A stretch of DNA of 64,000 bases from Tetracentron sinense (GCA_015143295.1 CM026557.1:30699965-30763964); one strand, 5' to 3'. Positions 11,140-21,610 are shown, numbered from the stretch's first letter. Numbers and translations: made by a program. The notes: generated by a model from the sequence alone, not told the origin.

Positions 11140-12137
11140 ATTCTCTTTTCTCCTATGGGAGGTTATCGCTGAAATAGGTTTTTGATATGAATGGATCACT
11201 CTTCTTTGCCAAATTTGCACTTCTTTTCACCTCGTAACATAGTATAACGCATACACACAGAATAAGAAAGAACACATCATGAGTAATTGAAACACTACGA
11301 GCAGAACACTATGAGTAAAGCGCTACGATTAAAGCACAACGAACAAGCACTGCTAGTAGGGCACTTCGATTAAGTACTTCGATCAGAGCACCACGAGTTA
11401 CCACTACGGATAAAGCACTGCGATCGTTCACTACGAGCAAAGCACTACGATCGTTCACCATGACCAAAGCACTACGATCGTTCACTGTGAGCAAAGCACT
11501 ATGATCGTTCACTACGAGCAAAGCACTATGATCGTTCACCATGACCAAAGCACTACGATCGTTCACTGTGAGCAAAGCACTATGATCGTTCACTACGAGC
11601 AAAGCACTATGATCGTTCACCATGAGCAAAGCACTACGATCGTTCACCATGAGCAAAGCACTACGATCGTTCACCATGAGCAAAGCACTACGAGCAAAGC
11701 ACTATGAAAAACTACTTATGAACAAGCATTGCGAGCAAGCACTGATCCAGGCACATCATTCGTGCGATTCACCGTGAATGCAATCTGACAAATAAAATTC
11801 ATGAGACGAACGCAACGTGACTCAGTTTCGAAACACATGCTCAGAGGATGTCATTAGGTTAAGCCACTAGGTTTGCTCAGATGACATCCTTATATAAGCC
11901 ACTCGTGTTCGTTGTGAGTACGTTGTTCAGTCAGAACTTTATTTGAGTTACTTGCAAAACATTCACACTATTGCACTGATGAACTAGATAGTGAACAATG
12001 TAAACAATGACCGAGCACACAACGAGCAGGCACATAGTATGGCGAATCACATGTTGGAATATGAGCATTATGATTATGTAAGATCACTGAAAATACTTGT
12101 AAGCACAACGATGCATGTAAACAGCACATCTCAGATT
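11140..12137. other. Spacer between antisense ORF and pol end
   Basis: It contains the 27-bp tandem array (11398-11710), a small stem (GGATGTCAT near 11847 pairing with ATGACATCC near 11878), and a plus-strand TATA-like TTATATAAG near 11891. I see no open frame with protein-like content; the frames in the array are repeat artefacts. Confidence 0.6.
11398..11710. repeat. 27-bp tandem array in the Tat spacer
   Basis: About eleven units of the form CAAAGCACTACGATCGTTCA plus CCATGAG, with variants ACTGTGAG and ACTACGAG, that form a higher-order alternation. Each unit contains the palindrome CGATCG or its decayed form TGATCG. Degenerate units extend outwards to about 11290 and 11760. Confidence 0.85.
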
Positions 12138-15100
12138 CTATTGAAAGAATTGCCTCAGATTCATGATGTTCCAAGATTTTGAGATGAGGTTACCTTGCAA
12201 GTCTTTCAAGTAGCAGACTCCAGGACTCCCCAATCGTTCTACGATATAGGGCCCTTCCCAGTTCGGTCCCAACTTGCCACTGTTAAGCTCTCTCGTATTC
12301 TGGAACACTCTTCGGAGGACGAGATCACCGACCTGTAGCACTCTCCGTCGTACTTTCTTGTTGTAGGCTTTCCTCAATCGCTGCTGGTACCTCCTCATCT
12401 GAATGTTGGCATCTTCTCGTCTCTCTTCTAGCAGGTCAAGATGAATAGCCATGAGTACTGTGTTCTGATCTTTCTCTTCATCCCTCTTCTTGCTGTGCCA
12501 AGAACGCACTGTAGGCAAACTGATCTCTGTAGGGATGACAGCCTCCATGCCATACGCTAAAGAGAAAGGAGTTTCATTGGTAGGACTCCTTGGAGTCGTT
12601 CTGTACCCCCACAAAACGTTGTGCAGTTCGGTGGTCCACTTCCCCTTCGAATCTTCCAATCTTCTCTTCAAGGCATTGAGAATGCTCTTGTTGGCCGCTT
12701 CGGCCAATCCATTCCCTTGGGGATAATAAGGGGAAGAGAAGACGTGCTTGATCTTCAGCTCGCTGCAAAAGTCGGCAATCAGCCGACCTGAGAACTGCTT
12801 CCCGTTGTCAGTAACGATAGACTGCGGTATGCCAAATCTACAGACGATGTGTTCCCACAAGAATTTCTTCACCTCTTGTTCTCTGATACGTGCAAGGGGA
12901 ACGGCTTCAATCCACCGCGAGAAGTAGTCAGTTGCCACCAAAAGGAAGATCAGATTCCCTGGAGCCCTCGGGAAAGGTCCCACGATGTCAAGTCCCCACC
13001 GCGCAAATGGCCAAGGTTGGGATATAGTGCTGAGTTCTTGAGCTGGAGCATGAATCAAGCGAGCAAACCGCTGGCACTGGCTGCACCTCTTCACGTACTT
13101 CTGAGCGTCGGCCTGCATGTAAGGCCAAAAGTAGCCTTGCCCCAGGGCTCGATGGGCAATGGTTCTCCCGCCCGAATGAATGCCACATATACCTTCATGT
13201 AGCTCAGCAAGTATCTTCTCCACGTCTGCAGGATGAACACACTTCAGCAAGGGACCACCAAAAGATTTCCTGAACAATTCTCCTTGCACCAAGGTATAAC
13301 GAGATGCCTTAAACTGAATGCGTCTTGACTCCCTCACACTGATAGGGAGAACTCCGTCCTTCAGGTAAGCCACCAACCCTGTCATCCAGCTCGGGACTGG
13401 ATTGACAAAGAACACTTCTCGCTGTGCCTGAAGAGCTATTGAAGGATATTCTTGAAACTCCATCAGAATAGCCTTGGGCTCGCCAGCCTGCACCATGGAA
13501 GCTAGATATGCCAAAGCATCAGCATGCCTGTTCTCATCCCTCCGGGTGTGCCTAATCTCCACAACGGCGAATGCTTCACACAACGAACGAACGAGAGTAG
13601 CATACTGCTTCATCCGATCGTCCTTGCATTCATAAACACCATTCACCTGATTCACCACGAGCTGTGAATCACAAAACACTCTCAACGTGGAGATCTGCAG
13701 CTCCCGTGCGCTCTCCAACCCAAGGAGTAAGGCTTCGTACTCGGCTTCGTTGTTGGAGGCAGTGAACCCAAGACGCGACATTTTCTGCACCTTGATGTTA
13801 TCCGGGCTTACAAGCACAACGCCCAATCCTGAGCCACTGAAATTGGAAGATCCATCTACGTATAACAGCCAACCGCTCCACTCCGACGACTCGGCTCCTT
13901 CCACAACGGCATCTTCGTTGTCAACTTCAATTGGGAGCTCCCGTAGATCAACAACCGTGTCCTCTGCCTCCTCTTCCACAGGGAAATCAGAAAGAAAACC
14001 CGCCATCGCTTGCCCCTTCTCTGAACTCCTGGCTCGATACTGGATATCGAACTCACTCAGAGCTACCGCCCACTTTGACATCCTTCCTGCCAGCTCGGGT
14101 CGTCCCAGCACGACTTTCAAAGGATACGTTGTGATGACAACGACAGAATGAGCATGGAAGTACGGACGAAGCTTCTCTGCAGAAAAGACAAGAGCCAGAC
14201 ACACCTTCTCGAGCTTGCTATAGTTGCTCTCTGCTTTGAGAAAGGTCTTGCTGATGAAGTAGACAGGCTTCTCCACGCCATCACAGCTCCTCACCAGGAC
14301 GGAACCAAGGGCTTGCTCTGAAACAGACAAATAAAGATATAAGATTTCACCTGGCTCTGGCACTGAGAGGATAGGAGCTGACCCTAAATACTCTTTCAAG
14401 GCAAGGAAAGCTCGGGAACACTCTGGGGTCCACGCAAAAATGGAGTCCTTCCTCAACAGCTCGAACAGAGGCTTGCAACGATCGGATGACTTGGAGATAA
14501 ATCGGTTGAGCGCAGCAATCCGGCCTGTCAGCTTCTGGATCTCCTTCTTCGACTTAGGCTCTGGCATGTCCAGTAAAGCACGGATTTGAGCTGGATTAGC
14601 CTCAATCCCCCGCTGACTCACAAGATAACCCAAAAATTTCCCCGAGGTGACTCCAAAGGTGCATTTCTCTGGGTTGATCTTCAGATTGAAAGATCGCAGC
14701 ACAGAGAAAGGTTCAGCAAGGTCTGCCACGAGAGCACCTCGTACTCGACTCTTCACAACGATATCGTCGATGTACACTTCAACCGTCTTGCCAAGGAGTG
14801 ACCCGAACATGAGATTCATCAGACGTTGATAGGTGGCACCTGCATTCTTCAAGCCAAAAGGCATCACCCGATAACAGAACAAACCTCGCTCTGTTATGAA
14901 GGTGGTCTTCTCTCGATCTGCTTCCGCCAGTAGGATCTGGTTATAGCCCGAATAACCATCCATGAAGGATAACATCTCGTGGCCGGCAGTGGCATTGATG
15001 AGCCTGTCTATCCTTGGCATGGGAAAAAAGTCCTTGGGGCACGCCTTGTTGACCCCAGTAAAGTCAATGCAGACTCTCACCTTCCCATTCTTCTTAGGTA

Positions 15101-15500
15101 CCGCCACAACATTGGCTATCCAATCAGGATACTGCACCTCCTGAATGAACCCGAACTGGATCAGCTTGTCAATCTCCTCATTCACTGCATCATGATAAGC
15201 TGGAGCAAGCCTCCGAGGTTTCTGCTTCACTGGAGGGATGGCAGGATCAGCATTGAGGTGGTGGCAGATAACTCCCGGATCGATGCCAGTCATGTCTTTG
15301 TGAGACCAAGCAAAGACATCAAGATTCTGCCTAAGAAAACACAGCAACTCGAGCTCCTCCTCCGTTGTCAAGCTCGTCCCGACCTGCAACACCTTTGGCT
15401 CTTCTTCCGTTCCCAAATTGACGGCTTTCGTGGGCTCAACGGAAGGGTTGCACAACGATGCCTCCGAGCTCTCTTCCACAACGGGAACGACCTGTAACTG
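12138..15500 (-). CDS. pol: Tat-lineage pol: reverse transcriptase, RNase H, integrase
   Basis: The frame is intact, about 1113-1120 codons directly downstream of, and in frame with, gag-protease. Domains in order: RT with VPKKNGKVRVCIDF, FMDGYSGYNQI and the YIDD active site near residue 236; RNase H with YVDGSS near residue 535; integrase with the HHCC zinc motif (H-x-G-x-C-G-x-H-S, then CSQCQRF) near 755-790; and a catalytic core with LDIVGPFPR, TDNGKQF and an Asn-Gly-Leu-Ala-Glu stretch supplying the D, D, E residues. It ends with SWNIMNLRQFF, typical of Tat elements. There is no chromodomain. No ATG suits a separate start; the reported GTG start at 15479 is only an open-frame convention. 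Expression probably depends on passing the TAG at 15501-15503. Confidence 0.92.
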   Translation of the reverse strand, partial: QLQVVPVVEESSEASLCNPSVEPTKAVNLGTEEEPKVLQVGTSLTTEEELELLCFLRQNLDVFAWSHKDMTGIDPGVICHHLNADPAIPPVKQKPRRLAPAYHDAVNEEIDKLIQFGFIQEVQYPDWIANVVAVPKKNGKVRVCIDFTGVNKACPKDFFPMPRIDRLINATAGHEMLSFMDGYSGYNQILLAEADREKTTFITERGLFCYRVMPFGLKNAGATYQRLMNLMFGSLLGKTVEVYIDDIVVKSRVRGALVADLAEPFSVLRSFNLKINPEKCTFGVTSGKFLGYLVSQRGIEANPAQIRALLDMPEPKSKKEIQKLTGRIAALNRFISKSSDRCKPLFELLRKDSIFAWTPECSRAFLALKEYLGSAPILSVPEPGEILYLYLSVSEQALGSVLVRSCDGVEKPVYFISKTFLKAESNYSKLEKVCLALVFSAEKLRPYFHAHSVVVITTYPLKVVLGRPELAGRMSKWAVALSEFDIQYRARSSEKGQAMAGFLSDFPVEEEAEDTVVDLRELPIEVDNEDAVVEGAESSEWSGWLLYVDGSSNFSGSGLGVVLVSPDNIKVQKMSRLGFTASNNEAEYEALLLGLESARELQISTLRVFCDSQLVVNQVNGVYECKDDRMKQYATLVRSLCEAFAVVEIRHTRRDENRHADALAYLASMVQAGEPKAILMEFQEYPSIALQAQREVFFVNPVPSWMTGLVAYLKDGVLPISVRESRRIQFKASRYTLVQGELFRKSFGGPLLKCVHPADVEKILAELHEGICGIHSGGRTIAHRALGQGYFWPYMQADAQKYVKRCSQCQRFARLIHAPAQELSTISQPWPFARWGLDIVGPFPRAPGNLIFLLVATDYFSRWIEAVPLARIREQEVKKFLWEHIVCRFGIPQSIVTDNGKQFSGRLIADFCSELKIKHVFSSPYYPQGNGLAEAANKSILNALKRRLEDSKGKWTTELHNVLWGYRTTPRSPTNETPFSLAYGMEAVIPTEISLPTVRSWHSKKRDEEKDQNTVLMAIHLDLLEERREDANIQMRRYQQRLRKAYNKKVRRRVLQVGDLVLRRVFQNTRELNSGKLGPNWEGPYIVERLGSPGVCYLKDLQGNLISKSWNIMNLRQFFQ

Positions 15501-15503
15501 CTA
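15492..15503 (-). promoter_or_regulatory. In-frame TAG with readthrough-type context between gag-pro and pol
   Basis: Reading on the minus strand, gag-protease ends TCG TAG, followed in the same frame by CAG TTA CAG and then pol. UAG CAR YYA is the classical tobamovirus-type leaky stop context, and here CAG TTA fits it exactly. Gag-protease and pol therefore look like one frame separated by a suppressible stop. The match is seen directly; the use in translation is inferred. A chance nonsense mutation is the alternative. Confidence 0.55.
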
Positions 15504-17921
15504 CGAAGGCACAACGGAAGCTGGAAAATCGCACTTCTGCGAAGCCAACTGATCACCTCGGATCTCCCGAGGCCCGTCCTGCGTTGGATACTTCAACACC
15601 TGGTAGTACGAGGACGGGACAGCCTTCATCTCATGGGTCCACCAGCGACCCAAGATGGCATTGTATGGTGATGGCGCATCCAGAACAGAAAACCTGGTCA
15701 GGAGGACAACGGGTCCAGCCACAACGGGCAAGACAACGTCGCCTACAGGCTTCATCGAGCTGCCATCAAATCCATACAAGGGAGTCTGAGCAGGGATGAG
15801 GACGGAAGGATCCAGCTTCATCTGAGTGAAAGCATGAAGGTACAAAATGTCCGCTCCACTCCCCGAATCCACGAGCACTCTCTTGATGTCAAAGTCTCCT
15901 ATTCTCATGGTGAGAACAAGAGCATCATAGTGAGGTTGGATCACTCCTGCCAGATCACGATCAGCGAAGGTGAGTGCCTGCTCAATGCTCCTGCTAGGCA
16001 CTTGCACCTGGCACACTGCGGCCTCGTGAGACAGCTTTCTGGCCTTTGCCCTGAAGTTCCTCTCCACATCAGCTTCAGGCGTTTGCACGCGGCAAATGAC
16101 ATTGATCGTGCCCAAAGAAGCTCCTCCACTGGTACTGGGATTGTTGGCGGGTTCTCTTCCACGAGATTGGGACATCGGCTCCCTGGTACGCTCCGCCCCG
16201 CCGTTGTTAGGAGCGAGATACTCTCCCAAGTACCCCTCCTGAACAAGCCTCTCTAAATATTCCCTCAGAATACGGCACCGGTTGGTGAGGTGACCACAGC
16301 ACTTGTGATAATGACAGTACTCATGCACCCGTGGTCCCGATGTGATATCCGGCACCGCCCTCGCCGGCCACTCAAAGTATGGCTGATCCTCCATTGACTT
16401 CATGATGGTCGCCGGACTGACTGTGAAATTGATGCGTGGGGCTCGATCTGTAAAAGATCGCCTCTCACTAGGCTGCACGCCTCTCTCGTGCTGTACTTGA
16501 GGCTGCACCTGGCGTGGCTGATACGGTTGCCTCGCCTGCTGGTCATTAGGACGTCTCTCCGTCCTGTTCTGATACTGGTTAAAATTTCTCTCCAGCGGGC
16601 GCCGATCCGGCTGATCCTGCTGGGTCACATACACAACTTTCTCTTTCCGCTTCCTTGGTGGCGAGTCCTCAGATGATGAAGACTCGTGCTGCTGCTTCTT
16701 CTCCTTCCTCTTCGATGATCGGTGTGCCCTCTCCACGACATCCACCGCTCTCACCCTGGGCTTTGGTGCTGACACAACGGATACGTCCTCCTCGTACCTC
16801 CCGTACTTGGTGGCACGTACCAACAACTCGTCCATCTTGACAGGATAGTCAAGAGCTAAGGACTTGTAGAGCTCAGAATGCTTGGGGATAGCATTCTTGA
16901 AAGCGGCGATGCAGCTTGCTTCGTCAACCTTGTCAATATCGTGGACTTCATCGGTGAAACGCGAAATGAAGTCCTTCAAGGATTCGGCCGGCTTCATCCT
17001 CAAAGAGAAGAGAGTATCTGCACCTGCCTTCTTCTTCTTATTGATGATGAAGCGATCAATAAAGGCCGACCTGAGCTCTGAGAAGTTGCTGATGGAGCCA
17101 GGAGGTAGGTTCCGAAACCACTTCGATGCTGCTCCCGACAGGCTGCTAGGGAAAGCCTTACAATAAAGATCATCATCTGGGTTGCGAACAGCCATCGCAT
17201 GCTTGAAGTCAAACAAATGCTCCTCCGGATCTGTCTTTCCAGTATACATGGAGAAGGTCGGAGTTATGAACTTGGAAGAAGTATAAGACTGGTTGATAGC
17301 ATCCGTAAAAGGAGAGTTCTCAACGTTCTCCTTTGCTGACTGAGCAAAGTGGTCAGGGACCCCTCCCTTCATGCTTTTAACGCGAGCACCGATTAAAGCC
17401 TCCACCTCCTTGGCTGTTACCCAAGTCTTCTGGGTGTCCGCACCTCCGGTACCCACTCTCAGGTCCTCTCTACCTGCTCCTTCTCTGAAATCCACACGAT
17501 CCGAAGGGATGCTCTGCTCTGCCCGAACCGGGGGCTGCCTTACATCCCCCTCAGTAGGAAGAAGCACAAACCTGGTCTCACGGTTCTCCGGGGCAGAAGG
17601 AGAAGAAGAGAAGTCAAACTGACGTCTCAAGGAAGGCCTCTGCAGTGGCACCTCCTCCACCTCGAGCCTGCTATGCTCGAACGCCTCCAGCCTCGCTTGC
17701 ATCAACTGTTGCTGCCTGGTGATTTGATCCAGAACAGACTGCTGCAGTTGCAGCATCGCCAAGACGCGATCTGAAACAGAGAGTTCAGCAGGGGAAGGTA
17801 CGGTCCCTTCTGGTTGTCCAGACGGAGGACTGGCTCCAGGAATGTGCACGACAGAAGGTATGAAAGAAGTGGAATGAGGGGCTTGATCCTCATGCCCGAA
17901 TACTTCTGACTGATCAGTCAT
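15501..17921 (-). CDS. gag-pro: Tat-lineage gag-aspartic protease
   Basis: The start chosen is the ATG at 17919-17921 (MTDQSEVFGHEDQ). The longer open frame upstream runs through the PBS and LTR and is not coding. The product is about 806 residues. The gag domain has FKHAMAVRNPDDDLYCKAF and the WFRNLPPGSI stretch typical of retrotransposon gag. A Lys/Arg-rich linker follows, then a Cys/His cluster (CHYHKCCGHLTNRC) in the nucleocapsid position, and an aspartic protease with DSGSGADIL near residue 685 and the LGRWW flap-end motif. No frameshift is seen. It ends at the TAG discussed at 15501. Confidence 0.9.
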   Translation of the reverse strand: MTDQSEVFGHEDQAPHSTSFIPSVVHIPGASPPSGQPEGTVPSPAELSVSDRVLAMLQLQQSVLDQITRQQQLMQARLEAFEHSRLEVEEVPLQRPSLRRQFDFSSSPSAPENRETRFVLLPTEGDVRQPPVRAEQSIPSDRVDFREGAGREDLRVGTGGADTQKTWVTAKEVEALIGARVKSMKGGVPDHFAQSAKENVENSPFTDAINQSYTSSKFITPTFSMYTGKTDPEEHLFDFKHAMAVRNPDDDLYCKAFPSSLSGAASKWFRNLPPGSISNFSELRSAFIDRFIINKKKKAGADTLFSLRMKPAESLKDFISRFTDEVHDIDKVDEASCIAAFKNAIPKHSELYKSLALDYPVKMDELLVRATKYGRYEEDVSVVSAPKPRVRAVDVVERAHRSSKRKEKKQQHESSSSEDSPPRKRKEKVVYVTQQDQPDRRPLERNFNQYQNRTERRPNDQQARQPYQPRQVQPQVQHERGVQPSERRSFTDRAPRINFTVSPATIMKSMEDQPYFEWPARAVPDITSGPRVHEYCHYHKCCGHLTNRCRILREYLERLVQEGYLGEYLAPNNGGAERTREPMSQSRGREPANNPSTSGGASLGTINVICRVQTPEADVERNFRAKARKLSHEAAVCQVQVPSRSIEQALTFADRDLAGVIQPHYDALVLTMRIGDFDIKRVLVDSGSGADILYLHAFTQMKLDPSVLIPAQTPLYGFDGSSMKPVGDVVLPVVAGPVVLLTRFSVLDAPSPYNAILGRWWTHEMKAVPSSYYQVLKYPTQDGPREIRGDQLASQKCDFPASVVPS

Positions 17922-17968
17922 GATCGCAGAGAGCGGAAAAAAAAAAGGGGGGGGGGTCCGTTTATTGA

Positions 17969-17986
17969 TTCCCACAGACGGCGCCA
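17969..17986 (-). other. Primer binding site, tRNA-Arg type
   Basis: The minus strand reads TGGCGCCGTCTGTGGGAA four bases inside the 5' LTR end. This is the PBS sequence characteristic of Tat/Ogre elements, attributed to the 3' end of tRNA-Arg. A G-rich run (17947-17956) follows before the gag ATG. Confidence 0.85.
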
Positions 17987-17990
17987 ATTT

Positions 17991-18887
17991 TGTGAGGGAA
18001 AAAATACCGGACGGACACGCGTCAGCAGCAGCTTCTTCCACGTTTTGGTTTACTGGCAGAAGGTAGGAGCGGAGGGTGTGGCACCCTGACCTGTACTCCG
18101 ATGGTAAAGTCAGTAAGGGTAGAAGATGATGAATAGTAAACGCAAGAACAATCACTGAAAAATACGCAAGACACTAAAGGCCCTGAACGCGTCTTCTCGG
18201 ATCTGGGTTTCTGAACCACTGTCTTGTGCACTAAAAATCACGGGGTTTATATAGGGCAAGGTTGGTATGGCCATCGATGACCATGGATGGCCATAGGTGT
18301 CCATACCACGTGTCTTTGCACTCATTGCCAAATATCTTGCATATATCTGCCGCCGGTTGCATTACACGTGAGAGCCTCCTATAAGTCCAATCGGACGGGA
18401 TCGGTCGGTACGCAGAAGTGACCAGCATTAAATGCCAAGACAGTGCTTTCGGCACGAAACGACACGTTCGGCACGCTTGTCGGAATTATGGATCGCCTCC
18501 TGATCACTTCCTCCTACGAGCCGGTCTCGTTGTCGACTTAAGCTCGGTTACGACGTAGATGCCTTAAAACACAGCACGACATCGTTGTCAGTGAGACAAC
18601 GGACTCGTTGTTCGCGTAACGACAATTGACGTTGTCAAGAGCACAACGCTCACGTTGTGCTTCAGACAACGAGCTCGTTGTCGAGACCACAACGGAAACG
18701 TTGTTCTTCGTGAGAACAAAGATGTCGCAATGCGCACAACGGGATCGTTGTACGTCAGACAACGTGTGACCCTTATATTTTAAGCACGTGGCCCCAACTC
18801 GTGAACACGTGTCACTTTCGTGAACAAAACGACAAAAACGAGCTCGTCCCACAACGCTGAGCTGGTACACGAATTTTATCCGTTACA
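17991..18887 (-). repeat. 5' LTR of the Tat element
   Basis: The boundaries are set by the PBS on one side (plus-strand TGTGAGGG at 17991) and by the terminal TGTAACGG of the minus strand at 18887, giving a TG...CA LTR of 897 bp. It holds a TATA box and a cluster of ACAACG/CGTTGT inverted motifs at about 18570-18790. The outer boundary is inferred from the TG dinucleotide and loss of element-like sequence, because the partner LTR is absent. Confidence 0.65.
18246..18254 (-). promoter_or_regulatory. TATA box of the LTR promoter
   Basis: The minus strand reads CTATATAAA, which should place transcription start about 30 bases further on (near 18215-18225), upstream of the PBS. The position within the LTR fits the U3/R junction. 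Confidence 0.55.
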
Positions 18888-19558
18888 TGACTCTTTTTCA
18901 TTTTCCATCTTTCTATATCTGTTTTCTCTTCTCACCCATCTCGTTTTCTTTCTTTTGTTTTTCATGCCATAATTTTTTCTTATAAACATATTTGGAGTGA
19001 CTTATAAACATAATTTAAAGAAAATTTATTGGACTGGTACTTGGTAATTCATATATTAGGAGTGACTTATATTGTGGCTTTTGAGTTGTAGATCTTTTGT
19101 TTTGATAAGACGAACTTTAGGAAAAGGCTCAACCATGCCATATATTTTACTTCCTTCTATTTTTAACATCATCATCCAAGCCTTCCCAGTTATTTTTAGA
19201 AAGTAAAAAATGAAAATGACATGGCTTTACAAGTTGACTCTAGTGATTCTCAAGCATAACCGACTTCCAAGCTATTACCTTGAGTCAAGTTCCTGAGGCA
19301 GCTAGTTATTTGTTGTACCCTACATGTTTTTGATGTATATCTGAGACCGGTTTCTCAATGCAGGCCAACATAAGTATTGCATCCTTTATATATTTTCACG
19401 AGCTAGAGAGTGCTCCCAGTTGGAAACATGGAAATCCATTTTCACTTGATAGTGTATTCACGGGAGCACAGTTTTAAATCCATGTAATTTATAAACAATG
19501 CTTAAAATCTGTGTTCGGAGTAATAAAACCATAGATTTACTTGTGAGTATCTTTTATG
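18888..19558. other. Unassigned AT-rich stretch
   Basis: No gene or recognisable repeat was seen between the Tat LTR and the MITE. It is probably old intergenic or intronic DNA. The last eight bases (19551-19558, CTTTTATG) are the left target duplication of the MITE. Confidence 0.4.
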
Positions 19559-19774
19559 CAATGTTACCTAGGCACGTGGTACGGGTGCCAAGTGTCTAGG
19601 TATCTAGAGGTGTACGAACATAACAAGCTCAGAAAATCCCAATACGGTGGCATGGACCTTTAGATTTTTTAAGAATAGGAATAGAGAGAGGGGGAACCAC
19701 CTGTTCCTAATATTTTTTTTAAGTATAAACCAAAGTTATAAAAGAACAGTCATATAGAGAATCCTAAGAGTAAT

Positions 19775-19806
<32 letters not shown>

Positions 19807-20103
19807 CATACCTATTGATCATTGTTGGCGGCGTTGCTCTCTTAAGAAGTTTTCCTCTATGTTGCCGAAAAAAGTACACATGACAAAAATTTCCTAACAA
19901 TCCAATATATATATATATATATATGTTAAAATTACATGGCCTACTTGAAGCATCACATACCTAATCATAATGTTGACATGACCATGGCACAATATAGGCA
20001 CGTACCAAGGAGTGTCATGTCTTACCATGGAGTGTCGTGTCGTGTCGTGCTAAGGTGTGCCTAGGCAAAATTTGGGGAAAACTGAAGTGCCTAGGTAACA
20101 CTG
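19559..20103. mobile_element. hAT-like MITE, 545 bp
   Basis: The 17-bp terminal inverted repeats CAATGTTACCTAGGCAC and, inverted, CAGTGTTACCTAGGCAC differ at one base. They are flanked by 8-bp target duplications CTTTTATG (19551-19558) and CTTTTATA (20104-20111). The CA-R-N-G start and 8-bp duplication are the hAT signature. It has no transposase and contains GA and TA microsatellites (about 19785-19805 and 19907-19924). Confidence 0.8.
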
Positions 20104-20111
20104 CTTTTATA

Positions 20112-20681
20112 GGATTTATTTTTTATTGCTAATGAAGTGGTAGATGAACGGCTGAAGAGGAGGGACCCAGGGGTATTATGCAAGATTGACATGAAGAAGG
20201 CGTTTGATCATGTGAATTTGGGTTTTTTGGACTATTCTCTTAGTTGGATGGGGTTCGGGCCAAAGTGGCGTGCTTGGATGAAGTGTTGTTATTCTTCCCC
20301 TTTATACTCAGTGCTGTTAAATGGTTCTCCTTATGAATTTTTTTAAAAGTTCCAAGGGTTTGTGTCAAGGTGACCTTCTTTCTCCCCTACTGTTTATTAT
20401 TGTGTCGGAAGCTCTGAGTAGGATGATTAGGAAGGCATCTAAGGTTGTTTGGGGTGGTTTCGAGGTTGGGTAGATCGGAGGTTCTGATTTCGCATCTCTA
20501 GTTTGCTGATGATATCTTGTTATTTTGTGGTGCTTCGGAAAGACACCTTACTCACATCGGGTACCTTTTCGGTGCTTCGAAGCCGTTTCTGGTTTAAGAA
20601 TCAACCTGCAGAAAAATTTGATTTTTGCAGTGGGGGAAGTACCAAACTTGGAGTTGTTGGCTAATTGTCTGGGTTGTAGGA
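20112..20681 (+). pseudogene. L1-type LINE reverse transcriptase fragment
   Basis: It encodes NEVVDERLKRRDPGVLCKID, then KKAFDHVN. After a frameshift in a T/A run (about 20339-20346) it gives GLCQGDLLSPLLF and QFADDILLFCGAS, the FADD catalytic motif of L1-type RT. The 5' part is missing (5' truncation). The frame continues after the solo LTR at 23318. Several frameshifts and stops make it non-functional. Confidence 0.85.
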
Positions 20682-21469
20682 CCGGGTGTCGCGACCCAAA
20701 ACCCACCCTAGGAGTTAGAGTGAACTTTGGACGACTAATCATGGCTTACATGACTTGCTTGACAAACCAACCTGCAAAAACCCACAGAGCATATACAATA
20801 GAGGATGACAGCGGAAACATAACTATAAAACACAGCGGAAGTCTAACAACCTCTAAGTATATACACATGGTCCAAGTTTAATACAAAGAAATCAAAACAA
20901 AGAAAGTGCGGACATGCCCGCCAAAATACATGGATATAATCACTCATGCTCGCCCACAGCCAATCCACTTAGAATCTAACACCACCTACTGATAACCCTC
21001 TACGGGAGGTTCCTCCAAAGGCTCCTCGACGTACTCCTCTTCCACCCATGGACCAGGAGCACAAACATTAAATGGAGCAGCAGCTCCCTCAGAACCTGCC
21101 GACATAAGAAGTACGGCTGAGCATGGAATACTCAGCGGGTACCAAATACTAACCAATAGTCATAGCATAAAAATGGTAATACATAAATCATGAGCAATTC
21201 ATATATGTTAGACGGAAACAATTCATATCATACAAGGAAGTAAAGCAATTTATAATCATGCTTGTATTTCGTAGAAAGCCGATAAAACCTCTTGAAAACA
21301 TCGTGCACTTGACTTGGCTTGAAATATCTTTTCGTACTTGAAAGCTTGTCGTGTTTGTCTTACTTGATCTTGTCGAGCGTGTCGTACGTGTCATGTCATG
21401 CATGTCATGCGTGCTTGCTTGTGATCATGTAACTTGTGAGATATCCTTGTGAGATGCGCTTGAGAGATG

Positions 21470-21610
21470 CCTTGAGAGGGAAGGGAGACCCTTCTTTATG
21501 CAATGCACTTGCGAGGGAAGGGAGACCCTTCTTCATGATATGTATGTACTTGCGAGGGAAGGGAGGCCCTTCTTCATGATATGCACTTGTGAGTGAGGGG
21601 AGACCCCTCG
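21470..21610. repeat. Short tandem block GCGAGGGAAGGGAGACCCTT
   Basis: Three to four imperfect units of 35-45 bp, each with GAGGGAAGGGAGACCCTTCT followed by a CATGATATG-type segment. It lies inside the solo LTR; the G-rich runs may be foldable. Confidence 0.7.

Larger units (their letters stand above)
8131..18887 (-). mobile_element. Tat-lineage Ty3/gypsy LTR retrotransposon, 3' LTR missing
   Basis: On the minus strand the order is 5' LTR (17991-18887), PBS (17969-17986), gag-protease (15501-17921), RT-RNaseH-integrase (12138-15500), a spacer with tandem repeats (11140-12137), and an oppositely oriented extra ORF (about 8340-11139). The PBS sequence, this gene order and an antisense ORF between pol and the 3' LTR are known features of the Tat (Retand/Ogre-like) lineage. 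The pol frame is intact, so the insertion is young. The 3' LTR, and hence one target duplication, lies in or beyond the gap. The base after the 5' LTR is 18888 (TGACT). Confidence 0.88.

Noticed and set aside
8131-12137. 3' LTR of the Tat element within the visible sequence
   Set aside because: I looked for TGTGAGGG, the ACAACG cluster and the TATATAAACCCC text on this side and found no second copy, so the 3' LTR must be in the gap or lost.
15479-15479. Independent pol start at the GTG
   Set aside because: Plant cytosolic translation would rarely start at this GTG. The frame is open back to the TAG at 15501 and continues gag-protease, so readthrough or family-level continuity is the simpler reading.
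12490-17622. Plus-strand ORFs inside the Tat gag-pol region (for example 13687-14151, 14979-15497, 15834-16256)
   Set aside because: Shadows of the intact minus-strand gag-pol frame, with no domain content.
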